64,000 bases of DNA from Lysobacter_C viscosus. Its GTDB lineage: Bacteria > Pseudomonadota > Gammaproteobacteria > Xanthomonadales > Xanthomonadaceae. The notes beneath the pieces were generated by a model. That model searched no databases. It was not told where the DNA came from and was given only the letters and a program-made list of their open reading frames with translations. The stretch is from positions 36,317 to 100,316 of the forward strand of contig NZ_JBJMAV010000009.1 in the NCBI RefSeq assembly GCF_046600715.1, written 5' to 3'. Below are positions 51,624-61,129 of this stretch, piece after piece. A program made the position numbers and the translations under genes. Each line of letters opens with the position of its first letter. Position 1 is the stretch's first letter.

Positions 51624-51639
51624 TGAACTTTGCAGTTCA
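51624..51639. promoter_or_regulatory. AT-rich dyad upstream of the Ax21-like gene
   Basis: TGAACT-TTGC-AGTTCA is an inverted repeat inside the most AT-rich patch of the region (51618-51650). It lies about 135 bases before the Ax21-like start. It may be an operator overlapping a promoter, but no clear -35 or -10 is seen. Confidence 0.35.
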
Positions 51640-51701
51640 CTAAGTTACACCTGCCATTCATGGTCCCCGTGCGAGTCGACGTGCGGGCCGTCCGGGGGAC
51701 G

Positions 51702-52166
51702 TCAGGCGGCGCCATCGAAGTCCTGTTGGCGCCAGGCTTCGAACGCCACCACGGCCACCGCGTTGGACAGGTTGAGGCTGCGGTTGCCCGGGCGCATGGG
51801 CAGGCGCAGGCGCCGGGCCTCGGGGACCGAATCGAGCACCGCCCCTGGCAGGCCGCGGGTCTCGGGCCCGAACAGGAAAGCGTCGCCGGGGGCGTACGAC
51901 GGGGCGTCATGGCGCACCTGGCCGCGGGTACTGAGGGCGAACAGCCGACCCGGTGCGATCGACGACATCGCCGAGTCCAGCGTTTCGTGCACCACCAGGG
52001 TGGCGTACTCGTGGTAGTCCAGGCCCGCGCGCCGCAGCTGGCGGTCCTCCAGTTCGAACCCCAGCGGGCGCACCAGGTGCAGGCGGGCGCCGGTGTTGGC
52101 GCACAGCCGGATCACGTTGCCGGTGTTGGGTGGGATCTCGGGCTGGTACAGGATCACGTGGAACAT
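51702..52166 (-). CDS. trmL: tRNA (cytidine(34)-2'-O)-methyltransferase TrmL
   Basis: The 154-residue SPOUT enzyme methylates the wobble ribose of tRNA-Leu. The start MFHVILYQPEIPPNTGNVIRLCANTGARLHLV is typical. The trefoil-knot SAM site is FLFGPETRGLPG and LRLPMRPGNRSLNLSNAVAVVAFEAWRQ. Length and ends are complete. It is a single gene between the Ax21-like gene and an SDR, all on the minus strand. Confidence 0.96.
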   Translation of the reverse strand: MFHVILYQPEIPPNTGNVIRLCANTGARLHLVRPLGFELEDRQLRRAGLDYHEYATLVVHETLDSAMSSIAPGRLFALSTRGQVRHDAPSYAPGDAFLFGPETRGLPGAVLDSVPEARRLRLPMRPGNRSLNLSNAVAVVAFEAWRQQDFDGAA

Positions 52167-52195
52167 GGCGCGGGCACGGTAGGCGGCGGGCGACC

Positions 52196-52927
52196 CTACC
52201 AGTCGATGGCCTCGCCGCGATAGTCGATGAATCGCCCGCTTTCGTCGGGCGTCGCCACCTCCACCCGGTCCAGCAGGCCGGCAACCGATTCGGGTGCCTC
52301 GAGGGGTGCGTCCTCACCGCCCATGTCCGTGCGGACCCATCCCGGGCTCACCGCCAGCACCGTGATGCCCCGCTCGGACAGGGCCCGGGCCAGCAGCACG
52401 GTGGCCATGTTCAGTGCCGCCTTGGAAACCGCGTAGGTGGGCGTGCTGAATCCCTCCACCCCGGCGATCGAACCCAGGCGCGAGGACAGGTTCACGACCA
52501 CGGCGCCGGCGCGGTCGGGACTACGGTCGGCAAGCAGTGGTGCCAGTGCCTGGGTCAGCAGGAACGGGCCGGCGGCATTGGTCCGCAGGCTGTCCTCAAG
52601 CTGCGCCGGTTCGACCTGCCCGAAGCGCTCGCCCGAATGCAGCACCCCGGCATTGTTGACCAGCAGGTCCAGCCGACCATCGCCACCGCCCAGCACCAGC
52701 GGCAGTTCCCGCACCAGTTCGGCGTGTGATCTCGGGGCCGCCAGGTCCAGCGGCAGCACGTGCAACCGGCCCGGGTGTTCACCGGTAAGCATATTGAGGG
52801 TGGTGGCGCGTCCGGGCTGGCGGCAGGTGGCGACCACGTGGTGGCCGCGGGCCAGCAGTTGGCGAACGAACTCCAGGCCGAGGCCGCGGTTTGCGCCGGT
52901 GACCAGGCAGTGGCGGGTCTGGGGCAT
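52196..52927 (-). CDS. Short-chain dehydrogenase/reductase
   Basis: The 243-residue enzyme has the Rossmann cofactor site TGANRGLGLEFV (about 10-21), the NNAGVL motif, the catalytic YAVSK (Tyr and Lys near 165-169) with Ser in NLSSRLGSI upstream, and PGWVRTDMGG. It is a classical NAD(P)-dependent SDR, likely a carbonyl reductase like the C-factor/CsgA branch. The substrate is unknown. The start is the Met before PQTRHCLVTGANRG. Confidence 0.9.
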   Translation of the reverse strand: MPQTRHCLVTGANRGLGLEFVRQLLARGHHVVATCRQPGRATTLNMLTGEHPGRLHVLPLDLAAPRSHAELVRELPLVLGGGDGRLDLLVNNAGVLHSGERFGQVEPAQLEDSLRTNAAGPFLLTQALAPLLADRSPDRAGAVVVNLSSRLGSIAGVEGFSTPTYAVSKAALNMATVLLARALSERGITVLAVSPGWVRTDMGGEDAPLEAPESVAGLLDRVEVATPDESGRFIDYRGEAIDW

Positions 52928-53290
52928 GGCCGGGGACTCCTTGCGCGCCCGGTTCAAGCGCAGCGCGAGTCTACCCAGCGGTGCCGACCCATCGCGAGAA
53001 GGTGCCCGCTGGCGGGACGCGTGCCTCGGCCTGGACGCCGCAGCGCCGAATGGGCGGGGGCGCGGGCGGCGCCCGGGACCGGCGGGAGCACGCAGGAACG
53101 CTTCGGCACACGGATCCCGCCAGCGGGAACCGGACACAGCTACGCGCCGGGCCGCAGGCCGGATGCAGTGGCCCGGACTTGTGGCCCATGCGCGGTGGGC
53201 CGGGACTGGCTACCGTGATCGGCCATGCGCCCCGAGTCGGGCCGCCCCAGCCGGCCAGGCAGGCCGGCACGTTCCGCCACAGGAGTGAAC

Positions 53291-56176
53291 ATGTCACCCG
53301 TTGCCCGTCCCCGCGCCGCCATCCTCGCCCTTGCCATTGCCGCTGCCACCGGCGCGCTGGCATTCACTCCCGCCGCAGCGCAAGCGCAGCAGGCCGAAGT
53401 CGACATCGCCTATGAGCAGTTCACCCTGCCCAACGGGCTGAAGGTGATCGTCCACACCGATCGCAAGGCGCCGGTGGTGGCGGTCAACCTCTGGTACCAC
53501 GTCGGCAGCAAGGACGAGCCGCGCGGCCGCACGGGCTTTGCGCACCTGTTCGAGCACCTCATGTTCAACGGCACCGAGAACTACCGCGGCGAGTACTTCA
53601 CGCCGTTCGAACTGGTCGGCGCGACCGACATGAACGGCACCACCAATACCGACCGCACCAACTACTTCCAGAACGTGCCCACCACCGCGCTCGACCTGGC
53701 CCTGTGGATGGAGTCCGACCGCATGGGCCACCTGCTGGGCGCGATCGACCAGAAGACCCTGGACGAGCAGCGCGGCGTGGTCCAGAACGAGAAGCGACAG
53801 GGCGAGAACCAGCCCTACGGTCAGGTGTGGACCAAGCTCAACCAGGCCCTGTACCCGGAAGGCCACCCCTACCACCACAGCGTGATCGGCTCGATGGCCG
53901 ACCTCAACGCGGCCTCGCTGGAGGACGTCAAGAACTGGTTCCGCGCCTGGTATGGCCCGAACAACGCGGTGCTGGTACTGGCCGGCGACATCGATGTGGC
54001 AACCGCGAAGGACAAGGTCGCGCAGTACTTCGGCCACATCCCGGCCGGCCCCGACATGGCACAGCCCGAGGTGGACGTCGCGCGCCGCAGCGCGGACACG
54101 CGCGAGGTGATGAACGATGCCGTCCCGCAGGCGCGCATCTACCGAGCATGGAACATCGCGCCGACCGATACCGTCGACGTCGATCGCCTGCACGTGCTGG
54201 CACGGGTGCTGGGGGGCAGCGATACCTCGCGCCTGGAAAAGCGCCTGGTGCACGGGGACAAGCTGGTCGACAGCGTCAGCGCCGCGGTCAGCGAGTCCCA
54301 GCTGGGTTCCAATTTCCTGGTCGTGGCCACGGTCAAGGACGGCGTGGAGCCGGCCAGGGTCGAGGCTATCGTTGACGAGGAGCTCGCCAAGCTGCTGGCG
54401 GAAGGCCCGACCGCCGAGGAAGTCGCCCAGGCCAAGACGGTGATCCGCGCCGGCTTCATCCGCGGCATCGAACGCATCGGGGGCTTCGGTGGCAAGGCCG
54501 ACGCGCTGGCCGCCTGCGAAATCTACGCCGGCGACCCGGGCTGCTTCCGCGAGACCCTGGACAACGTCGCTGCGGTGAATCCGGCGCAATTGCAGGCTGT
54601 AGGCCGCGAGTGGCTGGGCGACGGCGACCACACCCTGGTGGTGATGCCGGGCGAGCGCACCCCGCTGGCCGAGTCACCGGCCGTGGATCCGGCGCCGCTG
54701 GCCCTGCCGCCCATCGACCCCGACTACACCACGACCGCGTCGGTCGTGGACCGCAGCGACGGTCCGCCGATGCCCGAGGCATTCCCGGAACTCAAGTTCC
54801 CGGAATTGCAGCGCGCGACCCTGTCCAACGGTACCAAGGTGATCCTGGCCGAGCGCCAAACCGTGCCCGTGGTGCAGATGAGCCTGCTGCTGGACGGCGG
54901 CTACAAGGCCGACGCGCTGGGCGGGCACAAGCTGGGTACGTCGAGCTTTGCGATGAGCATGCTGGACGAAGGTGCGGCCGGGTACAGCGCACTGGAGTTC
55001 GCCGGCCGGGCCGAAGCACTCGGGGCGGAACTCGGGGCAGGCGCCTCGCTGGATGGCGGCAATGCGTTCCTGTCGGCGCTCAAGGATCAACTTGATCCGT
55101 CGCTGGCTCTGTTCGCCGACATGCTGCGCCGGCCGGCGTTCGCGCCGGCGGAGATCGACCGCGTCAAGGCCACCTGGATCGCCGGCATCAAGCAGGAGAA
55201 GGCGCGTCCCAACTCCGCCGCCCTGCGGGTGATGCCGCCGCTGCTGTACGGCGAAGGCCATGCCTACGCCATGCCGTTCAGCGGTTCGGGCACCGAGGCG
55301 TCGATCGCATCGCTGACGCGCGAGGACCTGGTCGAGTACCACCGCAACTGGGTGAGGCCGGAGAACGCGACCCTGGTCGTGGTCGGCGACACCACCCTGG
55401 CCCAGATCGTGCCGATGCTCGAAGAGCACCTGGGCGACTGGAGTGGCCAAGGCACCCCGGCGGCGACCGGCGAGGTCGCCGACGTGGCGCTGCCCGCGGC
55501 GCCTCGCGTGTTCCTGATCGACCAGCCCGGTGCGGTGCAGGCCAACATCATCGTCGGCCAGCTGGTGCCCTCGACCCTGTCCGACCAGGCCACCGAGTTC
55601 GAGTTCGCCAACACCGTGCTGGGCGGCCAGTTCAGCTCGCGCCTCAACATGAACCTGCGCGAAGACAAGCACTGGGCGTACGGCTCATACAGCTTCTCGC
55701 CCGATGCCCTTGGCCAGCGGCCGTGGCTGGCGTTCGCGCCGGTGCAGATCGACAAGACCGCCGAGTCGATGGCCGAGCTCAAGCGCGAGATCAGCGAGTA
55801 CGCTGCCGGCACCACGCCGCCGACCGAGGACGAGGTGGCCAAGGTCCGCGCCAACGAGATGCGCAGCCTGCCGGGGGCCTACGAGACCGCCAGTGCCGTT
55901 CGCAGCACGATCAGCGGCATGGTCCGGTACGGCCGTCCCGACGACTACGTGCAGCGCCGACTGGCCGAGATCGAGTCGCTGACCCCCGCCCAGGTGGCAG
56001 ATGCCGCGACCACCATCAGCCCGGACGCGCTGACCTGGGTGGTGGTGGGTGACCTCGACCAGATCGAAGCACCGGTGCGCGCGCTCGAGCTGGGCACCGT
56101 GCAGGTGCTCGACGCCGATGGCCTCCCGGTCGAGGCGTCCGTCAAGGCGCCTGCCAGCGGCGCCGACGCCGAGTAA
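53291..56176 (+). CDS. M16 family (pitrilysin-like) zinc peptidase, exported
   Basis: The 961-residue protein has a signal peptide (cleavage near AAAQAQQ) and two M16 halves. The first half carries the inverted zinc motif HLFEH at 85-89 (FAHLFEHLMFNGT) and the downstream Glu in the DEQRGVVQNEKRQ region, so it should be active. The second half (from about 510) keeps the fold but lacks HXXEH, as usual for the partner domain. It probably degrades peptides in the periplasm. AGGAGTG precedes the ATG. Directly after its stop lies an 11-bp hairpin. Confidence 0.95.
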   Translation: MSPVARPRAAILALAIAAATGALAFTPAAAQAQQAEVDIAYEQFTLPNGLKVIVHTDRKAPVVAVNLWYHVGSKDEPRGRTGFAHLFEHLMFNGTENYRGEYFTPFELVGATDMNGTTNTDRTNYFQNVPTTALDLALWMESDRMGHLLGAIDQKTLDEQRGVVQNEKRQGENQPYGQVWTKLNQALYPEGHPYHHSVIGSMADLNAASLEDVKNWFRAWYGPNNAVLVLAGDIDVATAKDKVAQYFGHIPAGPDMAQPEVDVARRSADTREVMNDAVPQARIYRAWNIAPTDTVDVDRLHVLARVLGGSDTSRLEKRLVHGDKLVDSVSAAVSESQLGSNFLVVATVKDGVEPARVEAIVDEELAKLLAEGPTAEEVAQAKTVIRAGFIRGIERIGGFGGKADALAACEIYAGDPGCFRETLDNVAAVNPAQLQAVGREWLGDGDHTLVVMPGERTPLAESPAVDPAPLALPPIDPDYTTTASVVDRSDGPPMPEAFPELKFPELQRATLSNGTKVILAERQTVPVVQMSLLLDGGYKADALGGHKLGTSSFAMSMLDEGAAGYSALEFAGRAEALGAELGAGASLDGGNAFLSALKDQLDPSLALFADMLRRPAFAPAEIDRVKATWIAGIKQEKARPNSAALRVMPPLLYGEGHAYAMPFSGSGTEASIASLTREDLVEYHRNWVRPENATLVVVGDTTLAQIVPMLEEHLGDWSGQGTPAATGEVADVALPAAPRVFLIDQPGAVQANIIVGQLVPSTLSDQATEFEFANTVLGGQFSSRLNMNLREDKHWAYGSYSFSPDALGQRPWLAFAPVQIDKTAESMAELKREISEYAAGTTPPTEDEVAKVRANEMRSLPGAYETASAVRSTISGMVRYGRPDDYVQRRLAEIESLTPAQVADAATTISPDALTWVVVGDLDQIEAPVRALELGTVQVLDADGLPVEASVKAPASGADAE

Positions 56177-56205
56177 GGGCGGCACCCGCCGGGTGGGTGC
56201 CGCCC
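56177..56205 (+). terminator. Hairpin after the M16 gene, probable terminator
   Basis: GGGCGGCACCC-GCCGGGT-GGGTGCCGCCC makes a perfect 11-bp stem beginning one base after the TAA stop. There is no T-tract, so it may act with Rho or protect the transcript end. Confidence 0.5.
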
Positions 56206-56246
56206 GGCGGGATGTCCCCACCCGGAACACGGAATACGGGGTCCTT

Positions 56247-56318
56247 TGCAGGAGCGACGTAAGTCGCGATCGCCGTCTCCGGTGAGCCGTCGTGGCCGCC
56301 ACTTGCGTCGCTCCTGCA
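56247..56318 (+). repeat. REP-like inverted repeat (element A, copy 2)
   Basis: Arms of 18 bases (TGCAGGAGCGACGTAAGT and its inverted copy with one mismatch) flank a 36-base centre with a conserved GTCGCGAT. It is in the gap between the M16 and DUF4156 genes and shares its core with the elements at 31.3 and 60.2 kb. Confidence 0.7.
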
Positions 56319-56471
56319 TTGCGCCCGGAATCCGGACCCGCGGCCGAAGCCGTTCCTGGCGGACGAGCGGGAGCGGGCACATCCGCAACGAGTCACTCCT
56401 GATTCACCCTCGTCCGCCCCAAGCCGCCGGGATGCGGCGACAATCGCCCATCCAGTTCCCGGGGCACCGCC

Positions 56472-56861
56472 ATGATCCGTCCGCTTGTTATCGCCACCGC
56501 CACGATGGTCCTCGCCAGCGCCTGCACCTGGGTGCACATGGCGCCCGGCGCCAGCGCGGTGCGGGTGATCCCCGCTGGAAGCGCGCCAGCCGGATGCGAG
56601 AAGCGCGGCGAGATCGCCGTCTCGGTCAAGGACAGCGTCGCCTTCTACGAGCGCAACAATCTGCGCGTGCGCGAGGAGCTGGAAACCCTGGCGCGCAACG
56701 AGGGCCCCGGCTTGGGCGCCGACACCATCCAACCGCTGGGCCCGCCCGTGCAGGGCGAGCAGCGATTCACCGGGTACCGCTGCGGGGCCGGCAGCGCGCT
56801 GCTGACCCCGGTCCGACCCGCTCCCGGGCAGGGTGCGGCGACATTTCCGATCCAGGGCTGA
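56472..56861 (+). CDS. DUF4156 lipoprotein
   Basis: The 129-residue protein has a lipoprotein signal (LASACTW, Cys18), followed by GASAVRVIPAGSAPAGCEKRGEI, a typical DUF4156 pattern with its Cys pair. A role as an outer-membrane lipoprotein is likely but the function is unknown. It lies alone between the REP element and oleA. GCACCGCC precedes the ATG, so no strong ribosome binding site is seen. Confidence 0.82.
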   Translation: MIRPLVIATATMVLASACTWVHMAPGASAVRVIPAGSAPAGCEKRGEIAVSVKDSVAFYERNNLRVREELETLARNEGPGLGADTIQPLGPPVQGEQRFTGYRCGAGSALLTPVRPAPGQGAATFPIQG

Positions 56862-56998
56862 CGCCCGGCACCCCGCCAGCCGGGTCAAGTTGCGGTGAAC
56901 GTCGGCCAACGGCCGGGGCCATGCAGGCAACCCCGGCTAATGCGCTGGGGCCGCCAACGCGGTACCCTTGCCTGTTTTCCGCATTCGGTGCCCTTCCC

Positions 56999-58015
56999 AT
57001 GCTGTTCCAACATGTCGCCATCGCCGGCCTGGCCCATATCGACGCGCCGCGCCGCCTGAGCTCGGACGACATCAATGCACGGCTCCAGCCGACGCTGGAC
57101 CGCCTGGGCATCCGCACCGACGTGCTCAAGGACATCGCCGGCATCCACGCCCGCCGGTTGTGGGACGGCCCGATGCTGGCGTCGGACGCGGCCACGATGG
57201 CCGCGCGCAAGGCCTTGGACGACGCCGGCATCGACGGATCGAAGGTCGGCCTGCTGGTCAATACCTCGGTGAGCCGGGACTACCTTGAGCCGTCCACCGC
57301 CAGCATCGTCAGCGGCAACCTGGGCCTGACCGAGTACTGCCAGAACTTCGACGTTGCCAACGCATGCCTGGCCTTCATCAACGGCATGGACATCGCCGCG
57401 CGGATGATCGAGCGCGGCGAGATCGAATACGCGCTGGTGGTCGACGGCGAGACCGCCGACCTGGCCTACGAGAAGACCCTCGAGCGCCTGTCGTCGCCCG
57501 ATGCCACCGAGGAGCAGTTCCGCAACGAACTGGCCACCCTGACCCTGGGCTGTGGCGCGGCGGCGATGGTGATGGCGCGCGCCGAGCTGGTGCCGTCCGC
57601 CCCGCGCTACCGCGGCGGCGTGACCCGCGCGGCCACCCAGTGGAACGGCCTGTGCCGGGGCAACCTGGACCGCATGGTCACCGATACCCGGCTGCTGCTG
57701 GTGGAAGGTCTGAGGCTGGCGCAGAAGACCTTCATCGCCGCCAAGCAGGCCTTGGGCTGGGTCGTGGAGGAGCTGGACGAGTTCGTCATCCACCAGGTCA
57801 GCCAGGTGCACACCCAGGCCTTCATCAAGGCGTTCGGGATCGATCCGAAGAAGGTGCTGACCATCTTCAGCGAGCACGGCAACATCGGCCCGGCCTCGGT
57901 GCCGATCGTGCTCAGCAAGCTGCGCGAAATGGGCCGCCTGAAGAAGGGCGACCGGGTGGCGTTGCTGGGCATCGGCTCGGGGCTGAACTGCTCGATGGCC
58001 GAGGTGGTCTGGTAA
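56999..58015 (+). CDS. oleA: OleA, acyl-CoA condensing enzyme of the thiolase superfamily
   Basis: This 338-residue protein matches Xanthomonas campestris OleA in length and sequence pattern. It condenses two acyl-CoAs to a beta-keto acid, the first step of long-chain olefin synthesis. The active-site Cys123 lies in ANACLAFING, Glu97 in DYLEPSTA, and IHQVSQVHTQ and SEHGNIGPASVP supply the His and Asn. The start MLFQHVAIAGLAHIDAP has no upstream extension. The next gene is rpoH, convergent, so oleBCD are not adjacent in this window. A bidirectional terminator follows. Confidence 0.95.
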   Translation: MLFQHVAIAGLAHIDAPRRLSSDDINARLQPTLDRLGIRTDVLKDIAGIHARRLWDGPMLASDAATMAARKALDDAGIDGSKVGLLVNTSVSRDYLEPSTASIVSGNLGLTEYCQNFDVANACLAFINGMDIAARMIERGEIEYALVVDGETADLAYEKTLERLSSPDATEEQFRNELATLTLGCGAAAMVMARAELVPSAPRYRGGVTRAATQWNGLCRGNLDRMVTDTRLLLVEGLRLAQKTFIAAKQALGWVVEELDEFVIHQVSQVHTQAFIKAFGIDPKKVLTIFSEHGNIGPASVPIVLSKLREMGRLKKGDRVALLGIGSGLNCSMAEVVW

Positions 58016-58040
58016 CCCGGCGCGCCGCACCGCCCATATG

Positions 58041-58068
58041 AAAAGGCCCGGGAATCCCGGGCCTTTTT
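58041..58068. terminator. Bidirectional terminator between oleA and rpoH
   Basis: AAAAGGCCCGGG-AAT-CCCGGGCCTTTT is a 12-bp stem with a T-run on either strand, located between convergent genes. It should stop transcription from both. Confidence 0.9.
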
Positions 58069-58095
58069 CTTGCGCGCAGCAGGGCCGGACGCGAC

Positions 58096-58974
<879 letters not shown>

Positions 58975-58983
58975 GGGGTCGAG

Positions 58984-59012
58984 TTTAGCAGTGGGCAGGG
59001 GGGACTGCTAAA
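58984..59012 (-). promoter_or_regulatory. Hairpin in the rpoH 5' region
   Basis: TTTAGCAGT and ACTGCTAAA are perfect nine-base arms around an 11-base centre, ending nine bases before the rpoH ATG. On the rpoH transcript this would form an AU-rich stem next to the start codon. It might tune translation, or be an operator. Confidence 0.4.
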
Positions 59013-59164
59013 AGACCGGGGGCTTCGCAGTGTTGCATTCATGGGACAGCAGGCCCGGTTGGAGGGACGTGAAACCATCACCATGTTTGGTCCGGGCAGG
59101 GTTCAAGCTTCAGGTTCCGGCAGCGCCGACCACTGCCGCGTGCCGCCAGCGATCGAGGACAACG

Positions 59165-60148
59165 ATGGGGCGACTGAACGACGGCACCTGGACCCAGCAG
59201 GGCTATGACACCGAGGCCAGTGGAGGCGCCTTCCAGCGCGAGACCAGCCGCTTCCGCCACTGGGTGACGGCCGACGGGGCGCCGGGCCCGACCGGCGAGG
59301 GCGGGTTCAAGGCCGAGCCGGGGCGCTACCACCTCTACGTGTCGCTGGCCTGCCCCTGGGCGCACCGCACGCTGATCTTCAGGCGGATCAAGGGCCTGGA
59401 AGGCATGGTCGGGCTGTCGGTGGTGCACTGGTTCATGGGTGCGGAGGGCTGGACCTTCGCCGATTCGCCCGGCACCCGCCCCGACACGCTCAATGGCGCG
59501 CGCTGCCTGCACGAGGTCTACACCCGTGCCGACCCCCACGCGACCGGCCGGGTGACGGTACCCGTCCTGTGGGATAGCCAAAGCGCGACCATCGTCAGCA
59601 ACGAGTCGGCCGACATCATCCGCATGTTCAACAGCGCCTTCGACGGTGTCGGCGCGGCGCCCGGCGACTATTACCCGAGGAAGCTGCGCGGGGAGATCGA
59701 TGGCCTCAACGCGCGCATCTACGAGACCGTCAACAACGGCGTCTACAAAGCCGGTTTTGCCAGCGCCCAGGACAAGTACGAGCACGCGGTGGCTGCCTTG
59801 TTCGACACCCTGGACTGGCTGGAGTCGCACCTGTCCACGCGCCGCTACCTCTTCGGCGGGCGCCTGACGGAAGCCGACTGGCGGCTCTTCACCACCCTGC
59901 TGCGGTTCGACCCGGTCTACCACGGCCACTTCAAGTGCAACCTGCGCAAGCTGGCCGAATACCCGGTGCTGCATGCCTACGTGCGCGACCTTTACCAGCA
60001 CCCCGGGGTGCGCGAAACCGTGGACTTCGAACACATCAAGAACCACTACTATCGCAGCCATGACTGGATCAACCCGAGCCGGATCGTGCCGGCAGGGCCG
60101 GTGCAGGACCTGGATGCGCCGCATGGGCGCGAGGCGTTCGAGGGGTAA
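59165..60148 (+). CDS. Glutathionyl-hydroquinone reductase-like GST
   Basis: The 327-residue protein has a thioredoxin-like half with the catalytic Cys63 in SLACPWAHRT and an alpha-helical half with NNGVYKAGFA and RLTEADWRLFTTLLRFDPVYHGHFKCN. This matches the Xi-class GST family (YqjG/PcpF), which uses glutathione to reduce glutathionyl-hydroquinones. GAGGACAACG lies before the ATG. It is convergent with ung. Confidence 0.93.
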   Translation: MGRLNDGTWTQQGYDTEASGGAFQRETSRFRHWVTADGAPGPTGEGGFKAEPGRYHLYVSLACPWAHRTLIFRRIKGLEGMVGLSVVHWFMGAEGWTFADSPGTRPDTLNGARCLHEVYTRADPHATGRVTVPVLWDSQSATIVSNESADIIRMFNSAFDGVGAAPGDYYPRKLRGEIDGLNARIYETVNNGVYKAGFASAQDKYEHAVAALFDTLDWLESHLSTRRYLFGGRLTEADWRLFTTLLRFDPVYHGHFKCNLRKLAEYPVLHAYVRDLYQHPGVRETVDFEHIKNHYYRSHDWINPSRIVPAGPVQDLDAPHGREAFEG

Positions 60149-60183
60149 ACACCAAGCGGTGCACGACGGCGTGCGTCGCAGTT

Positions 60184-60251
60184 GCGGGAGCGACGTGAGG
60201 CGCGAGCAACCTCTCCGCGGACGGCGCGATCGAGACTTGCGTCGCTCCCGC
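60184..60251 (+). repeat. REP-like inverted repeat (element A, copy 3)
   Basis: Arms GCGGGAGCGACGTGAG and its inverse CTTGCGTCGCTCCCGC differ at two positions and enclose 36 bases. The GGAGCGACG core is shared with the elements at 31.3 and 56.2 kb. It lies between convergent GST and ung genes. Confidence 0.65.
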
Positions 60252-60262
60252 CACTCCCGCCG

Positions 60263-60973
60263 TCATTCAACCGCGAGCGCACTCCTCGGCGGCAACGACC
60301 AGTCGACCGGTGCCTGCCCACTCCGTGCGAGGTAGGCGTTGGTCCTGGAGAAATGCCCGCATCCCAGGAACCCGCGATGTGCCGACAGTGGCGACGGGTG
60401 CGGGGCCTTGAGCACCCGATGGCGGTTTGCATCGATGACCGCGCCCTTCTTCTGCGCGTAGCTGCCCCACAGCAGGAACACCAGCCCTTCGCGCTCGCGG
60501 TTGAGCGTATCGACGACGTGGTCGGTGAACCCCTCCCATCCGCGTCGCTGGTGGCTGCCGGCATGTCCCGATTCAACCGTCAGCACGCTGTTGAGCAGCA
60601 ACACGCCGCGCCGCGCCCAATCCATCAGGTAGCCGTGGTCCGGGCGTACGAACCCGGTGTCGCGCTCGAGCTCCTTGTAGACGTTGAGCAGCGACGGCGG
60701 CACGGCGACGCCGGGGCGGACCGAAAAGCACAGCCCGTGGGCCTGGCCGGGACCGTGGTACGGGTCCTGGCCCAGCACGACCACTTTCACCGCTTCGAAC
60801 GGCGTGGCATCGAAGGCGGCGAAGATTTCCGGCCCCGGCGGGAAGATGGAGGCACCGGCCGCCTTGCGATCACGCAGGTAGGCGGCCAGGGCCTGCATGT
60901 CATCGCGCTGCAGGTAGCCGCCGATGCGGGCTTTCCACGATGGGTGCAGCTGGATCCGGGACGTGTCAGGCAT
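60263..60973 (-). CDS. ung: Uracil-DNA glycosylase
   Basis: The 236-residue enzyme removes uracil from DNA. The family-1 motifs are intact: the water-activating Asp in VVVLGQDPYHG, LLLNSVLTVE, LWGSYAQKKG and the HPSPLSAHRG loop. The start is the Met before PDTSRIQLHPSWKARI; the longer frame adds an Arg-rich stretch without signals. Its start is 156 bases from the end of the tandem-receiver gene on the same strand, so it may be co-transcribed or independent. Confidence 0.96.
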   Translation of the reverse strand: MPDTSRIQLHPSWKARIGGYLQRDDMQALAAYLRDRKAAGASIFPPGPEIFAAFDATPFEAVKVVVLGQDPYHGPGQAHGLCFSVRPGVAVPPSLLNVYKELERDTGFVRPDHGYLMDWARRGVLLLNSVLTVESGHAGSHQRRGWEGFTDHVVDTLNREREGLVFLLWGSYAQKKGAVIDANRHRVLKAPHPSPLSAHRGFLGCGHFSRTNAYLARSGQAPVDWSLPPRSALAVE

Positions 60974-61129
60974 GGGCTGCGGGCCCGCGCGCCGGGTACG
61001 GGGAACCAACGCCAGAGGCGCCGATCCCCGGCGGGCCGCGTCGCCTTCCCATCCCGGCACGCCGGCAACGGGCAATGCGGGGTCCTCGCGCGCGCTCGTG
61101 CCCGGCGTGCACTCCGGGGCGGAGTGCCT

